DNA of 64,000 bases from Richelia sinica FACHB-800 (GCF_014698825.1 NZ_JACJTT010000023.1:1-64000), one strand, 5' to 3'; shown: positions 37,684-47,138, counted from the first letter of the stretch. Program-made: numbers and translations. Notes: a model not told the origin generated them from the letters alone.

Positions 37684-38883
37684 TCATTCCGGTAACTTAT
37701 ACTGCCCCACGATCCGCTTTGCAAACTCCGGTACGTGCGCTTCCAACTTCTCAGGATGATTCCGCTTCACATACAGATAATTCCTGGCAAAATGTGAATC
37801 TATAGAAAATCGCCCATATTCCAAACCCTTCGGCCCGATTTTATCAATCACCACTCCCATTAATTGCGCTACCCACATTGGTAATGTCACCGCATCGTCG
37901 TATGCTTTTATCCCTTGTTGTACAGCAGGTTTACGGTTTCCTTGAGACATCACAGGCTGGGTTTCGATTTGGTCTTTCACCAATTCCAACATTTCTTTTC
38001 CGGTATCATTTCTGACTACTATCCATTGCCAGGGGTAGGGTGCGCCCATATACCCAACAACTAAATCAGCTAAGGAGTTGACATAATCAAAGCAACTCAT
38101 ACAGGATGGAGCAAAGATATCTTTGAGAACGTTGGTTTTCAAGCCGAAGAAAGGTACTTTTTCTTCGGAACCATCTTCGTGTTTGAAGTGTACCCGGAAG
38201 TCTTGCATAAATTCATAGCTGACAACTGTTTCCGGGGAACGGCTGGTAGTTTCTAAGAATTTTTGCAGTCCAGCACGGGTAACGTTATCTACGCATGGTG
38301 TGCCAAGTACGTAGAGTTTTTCTAAGCCGAGTTTTTTTTCTACAGCCCTTAGTGCTTGGATTTGGCAACCTACACCGATGACTAATAACCGCTTCATCCC
38401 TGATTGTTCGATTTGTTCTAATACTGATAAGTTGGGAGATAGGGTAGGTTTATTTACTTTAGCAGCTAGTATTTCTTCTGGGGTACGGGCGATGATGGGC
38501 ATGGGTTGAAAGCGGTCTTCCTTGGTATTTTGGACACAGACTACGCCTTCCACTAAGCCACGGTTGAGCATTTCTATGGCTATGGTGCTAACTATACCTG
38601 TCCATTGTGCGCCTTCGATAGGCTGTAGTTTCCGTGCAGCCATCATTTCTTGATGCACACCAAAGTATAGTTCGTTTTCGTCTTCTAGGTTGCGGGAACG
38701 TGTATGAGTTTGAGTTTCTAGGGTGTCTATTTGTTGGGTGATGAAGGCGCAAGCTTCTTTAACGTAGTGGATATAGTAGGTGTCACATAGTCCGCATTCG
38801 CTACAAAGTTCTTTAGCGGGACGACGGCTTCCAGGTTTGAGGGCTTTGGCTTTCTTGTGTTTGCTGGAATCTATGGAGGTCAT
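37684..38883 (-). CDS. bciB: FrhB-family ferredoxin-dependent divinyl (8-vinyl) reductase, BciB-like
   Basis: A cytoplasmic iron-sulfur flavoprotein of the F420-hydrogenase beta-subunit (FrhB) family. In cyanobacteria, this type reduces the 8-vinyl group of divinyl chlorophyllide in chlorophyll synthesis. Cysteines for Fe-S clusters are in KELCSECGLCDTYYIHYV, GTPCVDN and SCMSCFDYVNSLADLVV. The flavin/F420-type fold is shown by LLVIGVGCQIQALRAVEKKL. It is 399 residues, as expected. The close relative 7-hydroxymethyl chlorophyll a reductase (HCAR) shares this fold, so that assignment cannot be excluded. It stands alone, with the GxxExxY cassette just after its 3' end. Confidence 0.75.
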   Translation of the reverse strand: MTSIDSSKHKKAKALKPGSRRPAKELCSECGLCDTYYIHYVKEACAFITQQIDTLETQTHTRSRNLEDENELYFGVHQEMMAARKLQPIEGAQWTGIVSTIAIEMLNRGLVEGVVCVQNTKEDRFQPMPIIARTPEEILAAKVNKPTLSPNLSVLEQIEQSGMKRLLVIGVGCQIQALRAVEKKLGLEKLYVLGTPCVDNVTRAGLQKFLETTSRSPETVVSYEFMQDFRVHFKHEDGSEEKVPFFGLKTNVLKDIFAPSCMSCFDYVNSLADLVVGYMGAPYPWQWIVVRNDTGKEMLELVKDQIETQPVMSQGNRKPAVQQGIKAYDDAVTLPMWVAQLMGVVIDKIGPKGLEYGRFSIDSHFARNYLYVKRNHPEKLEAHVPEFAKRIVGQYKLPE

Positions 38884-39095
38884 ATATTTTGTTTATTTTT
38901 GTCCAATATCGCTTTTATTACGATACCGTTAGGGGTTCTGAAGTGGGTGTTTTAAGTTGGACAAGAGTTTTTGTATCAAAGTACAAATATGTAAATCAAG
39001 ACCAACAGCATTATTTTTTATACACGCCAAATAATATAACTTGTATAATTATGTCTTAAAGTTCACAAACTAATTGTAAAAAAGGCACATCTATT

Positions 39096-40394
39096 GTGGG
39101 TAATTCTGATACTAAATGGTCTGCTGATGGTAAAGAAATTCCTTTTGTAGAACAGCATACAAAAACAAAACATCTACTTACCGAACAATATGTAACTGAT
39201 TTAATTTATACGCTGTACGGTAGTGGGCAACGTGGAGTTACAAATTTCACTATTATTGATGGTTTTTGTGGTGGAGGTATTTACAATGATAAAGACTCAG
39301 ATAATATCTGGTTTGGTTCTCCTATTCGTTTGATTAAAGCTGTTCAAGAAGGTTATTTCAAATCAAAAAGAACTTATCCTTTAAATGTTAAGTTTATATT
39401 TATAGATAAGAAAAAAGACCATTTAACATGTTTAAAAAATATTGCTATGTCTCAGGGAGAATTGGACAATTTATCAGACGAAAAACAGCATATTTTTAAG
39501 ACAGAATTTGGTGATTTGATAATAGAGTGTGAATTTATTAATGATGAATTTGAAAATAAAGTAAACTATTGTGTTTTGCAATCTGAAAACAGGAAGGGGC
39601 ATTCTTTGTTTATTCTTGATCCCTATGGTTGGTCTGATGTTTCGATGGAGAGTTTTAGAAAAATCAATAGTCTAAAAAAATCAGAAATAATTTATACCTT
39701 TATGGTTGATTTTATCAAAAGATTTTTTTATGATCCAAAATGGCAAGCAAGAGAAACTTTTACAAAAGTATTAGAAACAGATGGTTATTTTAATCTTGAT
39801 CATTTTCAAATGCTAGATACTTTTGGAGAACAAGCAGAATTTAGAAATGATTTTATGAAATTATTAAGGGATAAAGGTAATGCAAGCAAAATCATTACAT
39901 TTGCTATGATGCCTAATAATAATGATAGAGTATTATATTACTTATTTCATATTTGTAGTCATTTAAGAGCCTTAGAGGTAATGAAAGATGGAAGTTGGAA
40001 GTTTAATAATTTAAACTATCAATATCACTATGATATTTATGGATTTGGGTTTAAAGCCGCTTTGTTTTATGAAGATAATCAATTAGAGTTAAAATTGGAT
40101 ATTAACCAAGATAGTCAACAATCTTGTATAACTAGATTAAGCAAGGATTTAGATAAAATTATACAAAATTCTCCAGATGGAATTACCTTTAAAGAATTAT
40201 GTAATAAAACAATGGAACTCAATCCAGCAACTAGACAACAATATTTTGAATATCTCAATTTATTAAGAGATGCTAAAGAAATAGAAGTAATTAGGAAGGG
40301 TAAAAAAACAGATAGTACAAATTTACAAAATGAAGATATAATTAGAAGACCATCACAACGTACCTTATTTAATTTACTTAATTACATATCATAA
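39096..40394 (+). CDS. tcmP: Three-Cys-motif partner protein TcmP
   Basis: A 432-residue protein of the TcmP family, named for standing next to a radical-SAM-like gene. The N-terminal HTKTKHLLTEQYV is the family block. A Rossmann-like domain follows with IIDGFCGGGIY (53-63, like a methyltransferase motif I), GSPIRLIKAV, VKFIFIDKK (acidic end of strand 2) and FILDPYGW (173-179, like motif IV DPxY). The C-terminal 80 residues look like a winged helix. I infer S-adenosylmethionine or nucleotide binding; no activity is known to me. It starts with GTG at 39096. It is AT-rich compared with neighbours, and only 40 bp upstream of the radical-SAM gene. The pair is probably a horizontally acquired unit. 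Confidence 0.85.
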   Translation: MGNSDTKWSADGKEIPFVEQHTKTKHLLTEQYVTDLIYTLYGSGQRGVTNFTIIDGFCGGGIYNDKDSDNIWFGSPIRLIKAVQEGYFKSKRTYPLNVKFIFIDKKKDHLTCLKNIAMSQGELDNLSDEKQHIFKTEFGDLIIECEFINDEFENKVNYCVLQSENRKGHSLFILDPYGWSDVSMESFRKINSLKKSEIIYTFMVDFIKRFFYDPKWQARETFTKVLETDGYFNLDHFQMLDTFGEQAEFRNDFMKLLRDKGNASKIITFAMMPNNNDRVLYYLFHICSHLRALEVMKDGSWKFNNLNYQYHYDIYGFGFKAALFYEDNQLELKLDINQDSQQSCITRLSKDLDKIIQNSPDGITFKELCNKTMELNPATRQQYFEYLNLLRDAKEIEVIRKGKKTDSTNLQNEDIIRRPSQRTLFNLLNYIS

Positions 40395-40434
40395 ATTATT
40401 TTATACACAAAGATCAAAATATTATAATTCAATT

Positions 40435-41379
40435 ATGATTACTGGAACTGAAAAAATAATAAATCCTCTGCAAAAGAGTGCATTAAACAAGAAAGGCTTA
40501 TGTGACTATGTGATTAATATTGCTTCCGGTTGTTTGCATGGATGTACATTTTGCTACGTTCCTTCAACACCAAGTATTAGAACTCAACAAAAAAAATTAC
40601 ATCAAAAAGGTGTGGAAAATCCTCAGCTAGACTGGGGTAAGTATTTATTCATGAGGGAAGAAGTTCCTGGAAAATTAGATCAAATATTAAAAAGAAAAAG
40701 AAAGTGGGAAGAAACACCTTCTGGTAAAGGAGTAATTTTGCTTTGCTCTGGAACAGATCCATACCAAAATAAAAAAACAGCAGAAATTACTCGTAAAACA
40801 TTAGAAGTTCTAATTGAACATAAGAAAAAAGTAAGAATTTTAACTCGTGGACTGTTATGGCAAAATGATTTGGACATTTTGACTCATCCAAACATATCTC
40901 TAGGGATGAGTATTCCTTGTATAGATGATGAATTACTAAAAAGAATTGAACCACAAGCGCCTTTATCATCTGATAGATACAAAGCATTGCAAAAAGGGTA
41001 TGAAGCCAAATGTCGTTTATATGTAGCTATGGCTCCAACTCCTCCTATGATGACTTTAGAAAATTTTAAGTTTAATTTAGAACAATTTATGAAAATTAAC
41101 CCAGAAGTAATCTTTTGGGAACCCATTAATGCTAGAGGAACAAATGGTAAAAGAATGTTATCCGCAGGATTAGAGTTTGCAAAATCAATTATGAGTAGGC
41201 AATCTTGGGCAGATACCTTTATTCAACAATGGAATGATATTGAAATAGCTGCTCAACAGGTAGGATGCGTGGATAAACTACACATTTGGCCAGATCCTTC
41301 TTTAAAAGGTTTTGTTAGTAAAGAAAAAATTGATAATTGGTTATATAGACCAACTATAGAGAAATGGAATAGCAACTAG
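40435..41379 (+). CDS. Radical SAM protein (SPL/COG1533-like), TcmP partner
   Basis: A 314-residue radical SAM protein. The [4Fe-4S] motif is C33-x3-C37-x2-C40 in SGCLHGCTFCYVP, followed by a TIM-barrel-like body. Strand motifs include GVILLCSGTDPYQ, KVRILTRGLLWQ and NISLGMSIPCIDDELLKRIE. The layout is that of the SplB/DNA-photolyase-like COG1533 group, not the PF07505 proteins that usually sit beside TcmP. The gene follows tcmP by 40 bp in the same orientation; a TATAAT at 40423-40428 hints at a possible internal promoter. A base- or nucleotide-modifying role is inference. An anti-phage or nucleic-acid repair role would fit the accessory setting. Confidence 0.85.
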   Translation: MITGTEKIINPLQKSALNKKGLCDYVINIASGCLHGCTFCYVPSTPSIRTQQKKLHQKGVENPQLDWGKYLFMREEVPGKLDQILKRKRKWEETPSGKGVILLCSGTDPYQNKKTAEITRKTLEVLIEHKKKVRILTRGLLWQNDLDILTHPNISLGMSIPCIDDELLKRIEPQAPLSSDRYKALQKGYEAKCRLYVAMAPTPPMMTLENFKFNLEQFMKINPEVIFWEPINARGTNGKRMLSAGLEFAKSIMSRQSWADTFIQQWNDIEIAAQQVGCVDKLHIWPDPSLKGFVSKEKIDNWLYRPTIEKWNSN

Positions 41380-41430
41380 ACAAAGATAGCCCATCAGTAT
41401 GGAATACTATTTATAGTACATGCTCGATTC

Positions 41431-41466
41431 CTCTCCGCGCCTCTGCGTCTCTGCGTGAGGCAAAAA
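41431..41466 (-). repeat. CGCAGAGGCGCAGAG-family repeat copy
   Basis: CTCTCCGCGCCTCTGCGTCT... followed by CTGCGTGAGGCAAAAA, in the same orientation as the 37653 copy. It lies just after the radical-SAM gene. Confidence 0.8.
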
Positions 41467-41550
41467 TAAATGTAGTTTAACATACGCTTATTAAACAATA
41501 CATCAAGCAATATCTAGGTTTAGGGAACTAAACTAATTAATCGGAGAGAG

Positions 41551-41580
41551 TGCGTTAGCGTAGCTTACCGAAGGTATCGC
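41551..41580. repeat. GCGTAGCTTACCGAAGG repeat
   Basis: TGCGTTAGCGTAGCTTACCG... shares the GCGyAGCnTrCCGwAGGyAT pattern with 21918-21940. This is a widespread type of intergenic element in Nostocales. Confidence 0.5.
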
Positions 41581-41601
41581 TCACTAAAAATAATACTATA
41601 A

Positions 41602-41805
41602 AATAAACTATATCAACAAAGTCTCCATATCCAAATTAGTAGAGAATTTAATGTAATAATTGAACGAGATGCTGATGGTTACTTTGTCGCATCTGTACCT
41701 AGTATTCCTGGTTGTCACACCCAAGCGAAATTTTTAGATGAACTCATGGAACCTATTCGAGAAGCAATAGAACTATGTTTAGAAGTAGATGAAAATCAAA
41801 TATAA
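41602..41805 (+). pseudogene. HicB-like antitoxin, start-less fragment
   Basis: The frame reads EFNVIIERDADGYFVASVPS, IPGCHTQAKFLDELMEP, IREAIELCLEVDENQI, then a stop at 41803-41805. This is the HicB/UPF0150 domain. The frame opens after a TAA at 41599 and has no ATG, GTG or TTG before the domain; only an ATT (41635) could start it. No HicA toxin gene is beside it. It is probably a decayed orphan antitoxin, less probably a gene with an ATT start. Confidence 0.7.
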
Positions 41806-41872
41806 TCTTTGGAATATTTAGGCGTGCTATACTGGGAACACTAGGATATTAATAATATAAAAAACATACTAA

Positions 41873-42076
41873 ATGCAAGCAGATAAATATCCCTTTGCTC
41901 AAGAATTGATTACTGATATTGACGGTAATATCAGAAAAGTAGTTATGGATTTTCAAGAATACCTACGGTTGCTAGAAGCACTGGAAGATGAAGGACTTAT
42001 TCTAGCAATGAAAGAAGTAGAAAATGAAACCCCATTAAATTTTAATGAAGCATTAGCAGAATTAGAACAAGAGTGA
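41873..42076 (+). CDS. Type II antitoxin (Phd/YefM-like)
   Basis: 67 residues. DGNIRKVVMDFQEYLRLLEA (about 17-36) is the strand-helix block of Phd/YefM-type antitoxins, and the acidic tail EVENETPLNFNEALAELEQE is the toxin-wrapping region. It sits 32 bp before the RelE/ParE-type toxin gene on the same strand, the normal order. The N-terminal DNA-binding part is short, so autoregulation may be weak or done by another protein. Confidence 0.72.
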   Translation: MQADKYPFAQELITDIDGNIRKVVMDFQEYLRLLEALEDEGLILAMKEVENETPLNFNEALAELEQE

Positions 42077-42108
42077 ATACCTAATATCTACCCAGTTTTA
42101 TTAAAGAC

Positions 42109-42345
42109 TTGAAACCACTCAAAAGTACACCTTACTATGAGTCTATTAAGAGATTTGCTTTTGAAGAAGTAATTGAAATATCAACTCTTGAAGAAATAAC
42201 CAATCTCAAAAAGCTTCAAGGATATGATAACGCTTATCGAATTCGCATAGGTGATTATCGTCTTGGTGTTATTTTTGATGGTGAAACATTAATTTTTGAA
42301 AGAGTTTTACACCGTAAAGAAATATATCGCTATTTTCCTAAATAG
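42109..42345 (+). CDS. RelE/ParE-type toxin
   Basis: 78 residues of the RelE/ParE superfamily. The beta-sheet core is AYRIRIGDYRLGVIFDGETL, then FERVLHRKEIYRYFP, the usual end. RelE-type toxins cut mRNA on the ribosome, while ParE-type toxins poison gyrase; sequence alone does not decide. The only start in frame is TTG at 42109, since a TAA closes the frame upstream and there is no internal Met. It is paired with the antitoxin 32 bp upstream. Confidence 0.8.
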   Translation: MKPLKSTPYYESIKRFAFEEVIEISTLEEITNLKKLQGYDNAYRIRIGDYRLGVIFDGETLIFERVLHRKEIYRYFPK

Positions 42346-42393
42346 AGAATTGTGAAATAGCTATCAACTACATCCTGAATAAATCTCTTTCTT

Positions 42394-42446
42394 CCTTTGC
42401 GTCTACTATTACGAGATCGCCTACCAGCGATTGCGTGAGACAAAAT
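42394..42446. repeat. CGCAGAG-family repeat interrupted by a second element
   Basis: CCTTTGCGTCT and GCGTGAGACAAAATA are the two halves of the repeat seen intact at 41441-41466. They are separated by about 27 bp (ACTATTACGAGATCGCCTAC...). It looks like one small repeat inserted into another, downstream of the toxin gene. Confidence 0.55.
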
Positions 42447-42813
42447 AATATTTACTTCATCCCCACAATAGCTAACAGACATTTATCAGGTTTTCTAAAA
42501 TCCCACCCAAATTAAACATCCTTCTTCCCAAAAGCTGAATTCTATTCTTTCCCCAAGTTTCATATATACTTACGCTACTCACTCAACATTTTTAAAAATT
42601 TTCTTATCTCTGTTTATGCTTCTTCAACATAAAACTTAATTTTTTGTCATAGGTGTCTATTCCAAATTTAGGAAACTTTCTTGCAGATATGACAGTCCTT
42701 AAAGAAAAGGACAAACACAGAGTTATAAAGTTATAACTCTGACAGGGACTGCAAAAGCAGTGCAATTCTGAAGGTAAATAGCAATAATGACTAATTGATG
42801 AGATACCAAGACT
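42447..42813. other. Intergenic region, nothing recognised
   Basis: About 370 bp before the secreted-protein gene. It contains AACAGAG... and AAAGTTATAAAGTTATAAC (42720-42740) direct repeats that could be part of a promoter. No gene or terminator was found. Confidence 0.35.
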
Positions 42814-43332
42814 ATGAATAATATTGCATCCAAATCTTTAATTATGGGGACAAGTATACTTTTATTGTCCCTATTTTCTTGTTTAAATGTTCAAGCACAA
42901 AAGACAAAAAATACAATTGAACTGAAAGTTTATAGTCAAAATGAGCGCAAACAAAACTGTCCAGATAAAGTGATAGTAACTGAAGTTCCTCGTCCTTATC
43001 AAGAGGGTGGATTTGCTAGTGATGGTTCGGTAAATTTAAGTGAATTTGCCAATAATATTACTATTAGTAATCGCAATAGTTTTAGCACTACATGGGTAGG
43101 AACATTAAAGCCTAAGTATAGTAAGTGTTTGGCATCTGCTGGTATTTCCAAAGTAGATGGTCAAGAATACACTGGGAATACCAACTATTTGCGATTGCAT
43201 TTTTGGCAAGGCAAAGTTTACTTTCTGCTGGATTTAGCAGGTGGTTCTGATCCTAATCAATATCCCTTGATTGTTGTGAAACAAGGGATAAAAAAAGGTA
43301 ATCCTGTGTGGACTTGGGGTGGAACTGATTAA
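42814..43332 (+). CDS. Secreted protein of unknown function
   Basis: 172 residues with a signal peptide (SLIMGTSILLLSLFSCLNVQAQ, cleavage after AQA). The mature part has only two cysteines (about 49 and 104), perhaps a disulfide, and is beta-rich (ITISNRNSFSTTWVGTL, YLRLHFWQGKVYFLLDLAG). An LFSC within the signal could be read as a lipobox, but it lies too early to be convincing. I do not recognise a family. It lies 78 bp upstream of the WD40/J-domain gene on the same strand and may be co-transcribed with it. Confidence 0.55.
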   Translation: MNNIASKSLIMGTSILLLSLFSCLNVQAQKTKNTIELKVYSQNERKQNCPDKVIVTEVPRPYQEGGFASDGSVNLSEFANNITISNRNSFSTTWVGTLKPKYSKCLASAGISKVDGQEYTGNTNYLRLHFWQGKVYFLLDLAGGSDPNQYPLIVVKQGIKKGNPVWTWGGTD

Positions 43333-43410
43333 AAACTCATTTGTTCTTCTTCCTTGGCACTGGGACTATTTCTGAGTGATAGTTGAGTGAATAGATAATA
43401 CGAATCAACC

Positions 43411-45162
43411 ATGAATTCCAATTCCTCAACAGGTGCAGCATTCATTACTACTGGAACCCTCACTGGTGCTGGTATCTCTTCGGCTGTTGGGGGCATTGGA
43501 CTAGCGGGAAGCTTTGGTGCGGTGGGAATAGGCACAACTACTTTCATGGCTGCGGGTAGTCTAGCTGGTGCGGCTGTATACGGTGCTGTGAAAGGTATAA
43601 CAGAGGGAGATGCAGCATCTGTTGTTGCGATCGCAGTAGGTGCTTTTGGTGGTGTTGGATGTGCTAGTTTTGTTGGTAGTATCGGGTTTGTAGCACCAAA
43701 AGTTGGTTTAGCGTTTGGTATTGGGACAGTACCAATGGCGGGAATAGGTGCGATGGTGGGACTTGCTGCTTATGGTATTTCTAAGCTGCTAGATGAATCA
43801 CAGTTTATGGAAACTCCCATGCAGGTGTTTGAACGTATGGAAGCAAAGGTTTTAGATAGGGAATACTACAGTGCGGCATTAATGGAATTATTGGATGAAG
43901 ATATTGAGCAAAAATTTGTGGCTTTGGCAGTTGAGGAGGAGTTAGAGAATCTGAAGGCTAAACTAAATATTGATGCTGTTGCCCAGGTTTTAACAAACCC
44001 TGTCAAAGTTAAATCTTCCCCTTCCATTCAAACAGAAACCCTATCTTTGACTAATCAAATTTCTCGCAGATGGCAATGTATTAAAACTATTAAGGCCCAC
44101 AGGGGTCAAGTGAATGCCCTGGCTATTCATCCCAATGGTAAAACATTTATTAGCGGTAGTGATGATAGAGAAGTACGTTTATGGGATATCACCAATGGAA
44201 AATGGCTATATACCTTCTCTGGTCAAGCGGCCGCAGTGTTAGCTGTGGCGATTAGTCCTGATGGTAAGCAAATAATTAGTGGTAGTGTAGACCGAACTAT
44301 TAGTAGTTGGCAATTAGAGTCGAAACAATTTCACCGGACGTTTTTTTATTTAAATTCTCCCTATAGCCACAACAGTTTTGTGAATGGATTAGCATATAGT
44401 GATGATGGCAAAATTATTGCTAGTGCCAGCACAGACCACACCATTAGGCTATGGAAAAGCCAAACTGGTCAAGTGAAACAAAATCTCACTGGACATAGTG
44501 AAGCCGTTTTAGCTGTGGTTATTAGCCCTGATGGTCGAGTTCTAGCTAGTGCGGGTCAAGATAAAACTGTAAGAGTTTGGAATTTACCAACGGGTAAACA
44601 GCAGTGGATTTTTACGGAACATACTGACACTGTTCACGCTTTAGCCATTACCTCCAATGGTCAAACTTTGATTAGTGGCAGCGCAGATACCAACATTAAA
44701 GTGTGGAATTTGACGACAGGTAAATTAGACCAGACTCTAATTGGACATTCAGCTGCGGTTTTGTCTGTAGCTATTCACCCAAACGGTGAGATGCTGGCTA
44801 GTGCTAGTCAAGACGGTGTGATTAAAGTTTGGAATTTATATAGAGGTGAGGTGATGGAAACTTTAACAGGTTTCAGTCCTCTAGCTTTTAGTCCCGATGG
44901 TAAAGTTTTGATTTGTAGCGGTGTAAGCGGAACCATTAAGATTTGGAGAGCATTACAACAGGATGGTTTACCTTTAACTGGGGAATGGTGGGAAATTTTA
45001 GGAGTGGAACCAAACGCGACTTTTGAGGATGTGAAACAGGCTTATCGCCGATTAGCAAGATTATATCACCCAGATATTAATAATTCAGCTAATGCCAAAG
45101 CTGTGATTCAAGCAGTTAATCATGCTTATCAGGTGTTTCAGGAACAATTTAAGTCTTCTTGA
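43411..45162 (+). CDS. WD40 repeat protein with C-terminal J domain
   Basis: 583 residues in three parts. Residues 1-130 are Gly/Ala-rich and hydrophobic (SAVGGIGLAGSFGAVG), probably membrane-inserting hairpins. Residues 225-510 hold about seven WD40 blades (HRGQVNALAIHPNGKTFISG, HSEAVLAVVISPDGRVLASA, HSAAVLSVAIHPNGEMLASA). Residues 525-583 are a J domain (WWEILGVEPNATFEDVKQAY, then RRLARLYHPDINN) with the HPD that activates Hsp70. J domains are usually N-terminal, so this order is unusual. The inferred role is recruiting DnaK to a membrane-bound WD40 scaffold. Confidence 0.85.
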   Translation: MNSNSSTGAAFITTGTLTGAGISSAVGGIGLAGSFGAVGIGTTTFMAAGSLAGAAVYGAVKGITEGDAASVVAIAVGAFGGVGCASFVGSIGFVAPKVGLAFGIGTVPMAGIGAMVGLAAYGISKLLDESQFMETPMQVFERMEAKVLDREYYSAALMELLDEDIEQKFVALAVEEELENLKAKLNIDAVAQVLTNPVKVKSSPSIQTETLSLTNQISRRWQCIKTIKAHRGQVNALAIHPNGKTFISGSDDREVRLWDITNGKWLYTFSGQAAAVLAVAISPDGKQIISGSVDRTISSWQLESKQFHRTFFYLNSPYSHNSFVNGLAYSDDGKIIASASTDHTIRLWKSQTGQVKQNLTGHSEAVLAVVISPDGRVLASAGQDKTVRVWNLPTGKQQWIFTEHTDTVHALAITSNGQTLISGSADTNIKVWNLTTGKLDQTLIGHSAAVLSVAIHPNGEMLASASQDGVIKVWNLYRGEVMETLTGFSPLAFSPDGKVLICSGVSGTIKIWRALQQDGLPLTGEWWEILGVEPNATFEDVKQAYRRLARLYHPDINNSANAKAVIQAVNHAYQVFQEQFKSS

Positions 45163-45695
45163 TATGCTGAAGTTAGGAGATGTGTGAGAAACACAGACAA
45201 GAGGTAACAGGTCTAGATCATTATCGATTTTGATTAGCCTTTATTCAGTAGGAAGAATCACGTAATATCTATCTGTGGGTATATTGACATTAGTCACTAA
45301 TTGGCTGTTAGTGTTGCATATTTAGAAAAAACATTATAAATTGTAAACTGATAGGGGAATAAATTAATTAGTAATTTTCATCACTAAATTCAATTACGGT
45401 AGATTAATTTTTAGGTAGTTTAAACTACTACCTGACAGGGTGAAAGAAATATATTGTTGTCAATATTATGCCAGTTCCCATCTCAATTTATGGAACAAAG
45501 TCGCTTTCAACAGCAAAATCAGATTGATCATGACAATCTGGTTCATAATTATGCAAAATTCACGTTTATCGATACAAAATCATTGATAAACAATTAATTG
45601 ATATTTAAGAGAGAAAAATAATCTTTGTTATGATGGGCAACATCATAAATAAAGGCGCATCTACCGCCAATACACCATTATTTTCAGGAGTTATT
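45163..45695 (+). promoter_or_regulatory. Invertase upstream region
   Basis: About 530 bp without a gene before the preferred invertase start. It contains a palindrome GTAGTTTAAACTAC at 45415-45428 inside an AGGTAG...CTACCT context, which could bind a dimeric regulator. A Shine-Dalgarno AGGAG at 45686-45690 precedes the ATG at 45696. This supports that start over the ATG at 45630. Confidence 0.4.
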
Positions 45696-47138
45696 ATGGC
45701 GATGGAATTAAATGAATTAGACACAAATAAAAATATAGAAACGGCAGCTTGGCAGGCATTGGAAAATTCTATTCTTTATTACCGTGGTCGTCCTGTTGGG
45801 ACTGTGGCTGCTTATGATGCTTCTGTGGAAGCGCTTAATTATGATCAATGCTTTATTAGAGATTTTGTTTCTTCAGCTTTGCTGTTTTTAATTAAAGGTA
45901 GATTTGATATAGTCAAAAATTTTTTAGAAGAAACATTAAAATTACAACCAAAAGAAAGGGCATTAGATGCTTACAAACCTGGACGAGGTTTAATTCCTGC
46001 CAGTTTTAAAGTAGTAATTGTTGATGGTGAAGAATATTTAGAGGCTGATTTTGGTGAACATGCGATCGCTAGAGTTACGCCAGTGGATTCTTGTCTTTGG
46101 TGGCTAATTTTACTACGAGCTTATGTAATTGCTACTAAAGATTTCTCCCTAGCCTATCAACCTGAATTCCAAACAGGAATTAGGTTAATCATGGATATTT
46201 GTTTAGCAAATCGCTTTGATATGTATCCAACGTTACTTGTTCCTGATGGGGCATGTATGATTGATAGACGCATGGGAATTTATGGTCATCCCTTAGAAAT
46301 TCAAGTCCTATTTTTTGCGGCTTTACGTGCAGCAAGAGAGTTACTCGTGTGTAAAGGCAATCAAGATATAGTCAATGCTATTGATAATAGATTGCCCCTA
46401 TTATGTGGACATATTCGTCAGCATTATTGGATAGATATTAATCGTCTGAATGCAATTTATCGTTTTAAAGGTGAAGAATACGGTAAAACTGCTGTCAATT
46501 TATTTAATATTTATGCTGATTCCTTACCTTATTACAAATTAGATAAATGGCTACCCCGAACAGGTGGTTATTTAGTAGGAAATGTAGGGCCATCACAGAT
46601 GGATACTCGTTTCTTTACTTTGGGTAATTTAATGGCTGTCATTTCTGGGTTATCTACAGAAGAACAGTCTGAGAAAATCATGGTTTTAATTCAGGAAAGA
46701 TGGGATGATTTAGTAGCAGATATGCCAATGAAAATCTGCTATCCTGCCCTAGAAGGTGAAGAGTATCGATTAGTCACAGGTTGTGATCCGAAAAATATTC
46801 CTTGGTCATATCACAATGCTGGTAGTTGGCCAGTGTTGATGTGGATGTTAGCAGCAGCAGCGATTAAAACCAAGAAAAAATATTTAGTAGAAAAAGCTAT
46901 AGGCATTGCTTTACCAAAAGTATCTGATGATGAGTGGCCAGAATATTATGATGGTAAACAGGGTAGACTGATTGGTAAACAAGCTCGGAAGTATCAAACC
47001 TGGACTATAGCAGGTTTCTTGTTGGCAAAAGAATTAACTCTTCATCCTGAGTATTTACCATTAGTAAGTTTTGAAAAACTGCCAGCAGATTTGGTTTCTC
47101 AAGCTTGTGAACTGGAACTCAGTAGCGTAGATTCATGA
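45696..47138 (+). CDS. Alkaline/neutral invertase (GH100)
   Basis: Hydrolyses sucrose to glucose and fructose in the cytoplasm. About 480 residues match GH100 invertases of Nostoc/Anabaena. Blocks visible are [39 protein letters not shown] (with a likely catalytic Asp), [20 protein letters not shown] and [10 protein letters not shown]-like [18 protein letters not shown]. The ATG at 45696 (MAMELNELD) has a clear ribosome site, so the 22 upstream codons to 45630 are probably not translated. In heterocystous cyanobacteria, such invertases feed diazotrophic growth from sucrose. The gene is monocistronic. Confidence 0.93.
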   Translation: MAMELNELDTNKNIETAAWQALENSILYYRGRPVGTVAAYDASVEALNYDQCFIRDFVSSALLFLIKGRFDIVKNFLEETLKLQPKERALDAYKPGRGLIPASFKVVIVDGEEYLEADFGEHAIARVTPVDSCLWWLILLRAYVIATKDFSLAYQPEFQTGIRLIMDICLANRFDMYPTLLVPDGACMIDRRMGIYGHPLEIQVLFFAALRAARELLVCKGNQDIVNAIDNRLPLLCGHIRQHYWIDINRLNAIYRFKGEEYGKTAVNLFNIYADSLPYYKLDKWLPRTGGYLVGNVGPSQMDTRFFTLGNLMAVISGLSTEEQSEKIMVLIQERWDDLVADMPMKICYPALEGEEYRLVTGCDPKNIPWSYHNAGSWPVLMWMLAAAAIKTKKKYLVEKAIGIALPKVSDDEWPEYYDGKQGRLIGKQARKYQTWTIAGFLLAKELTLHPEYLPLVSFEKLPADLVSQACELELSSVDS

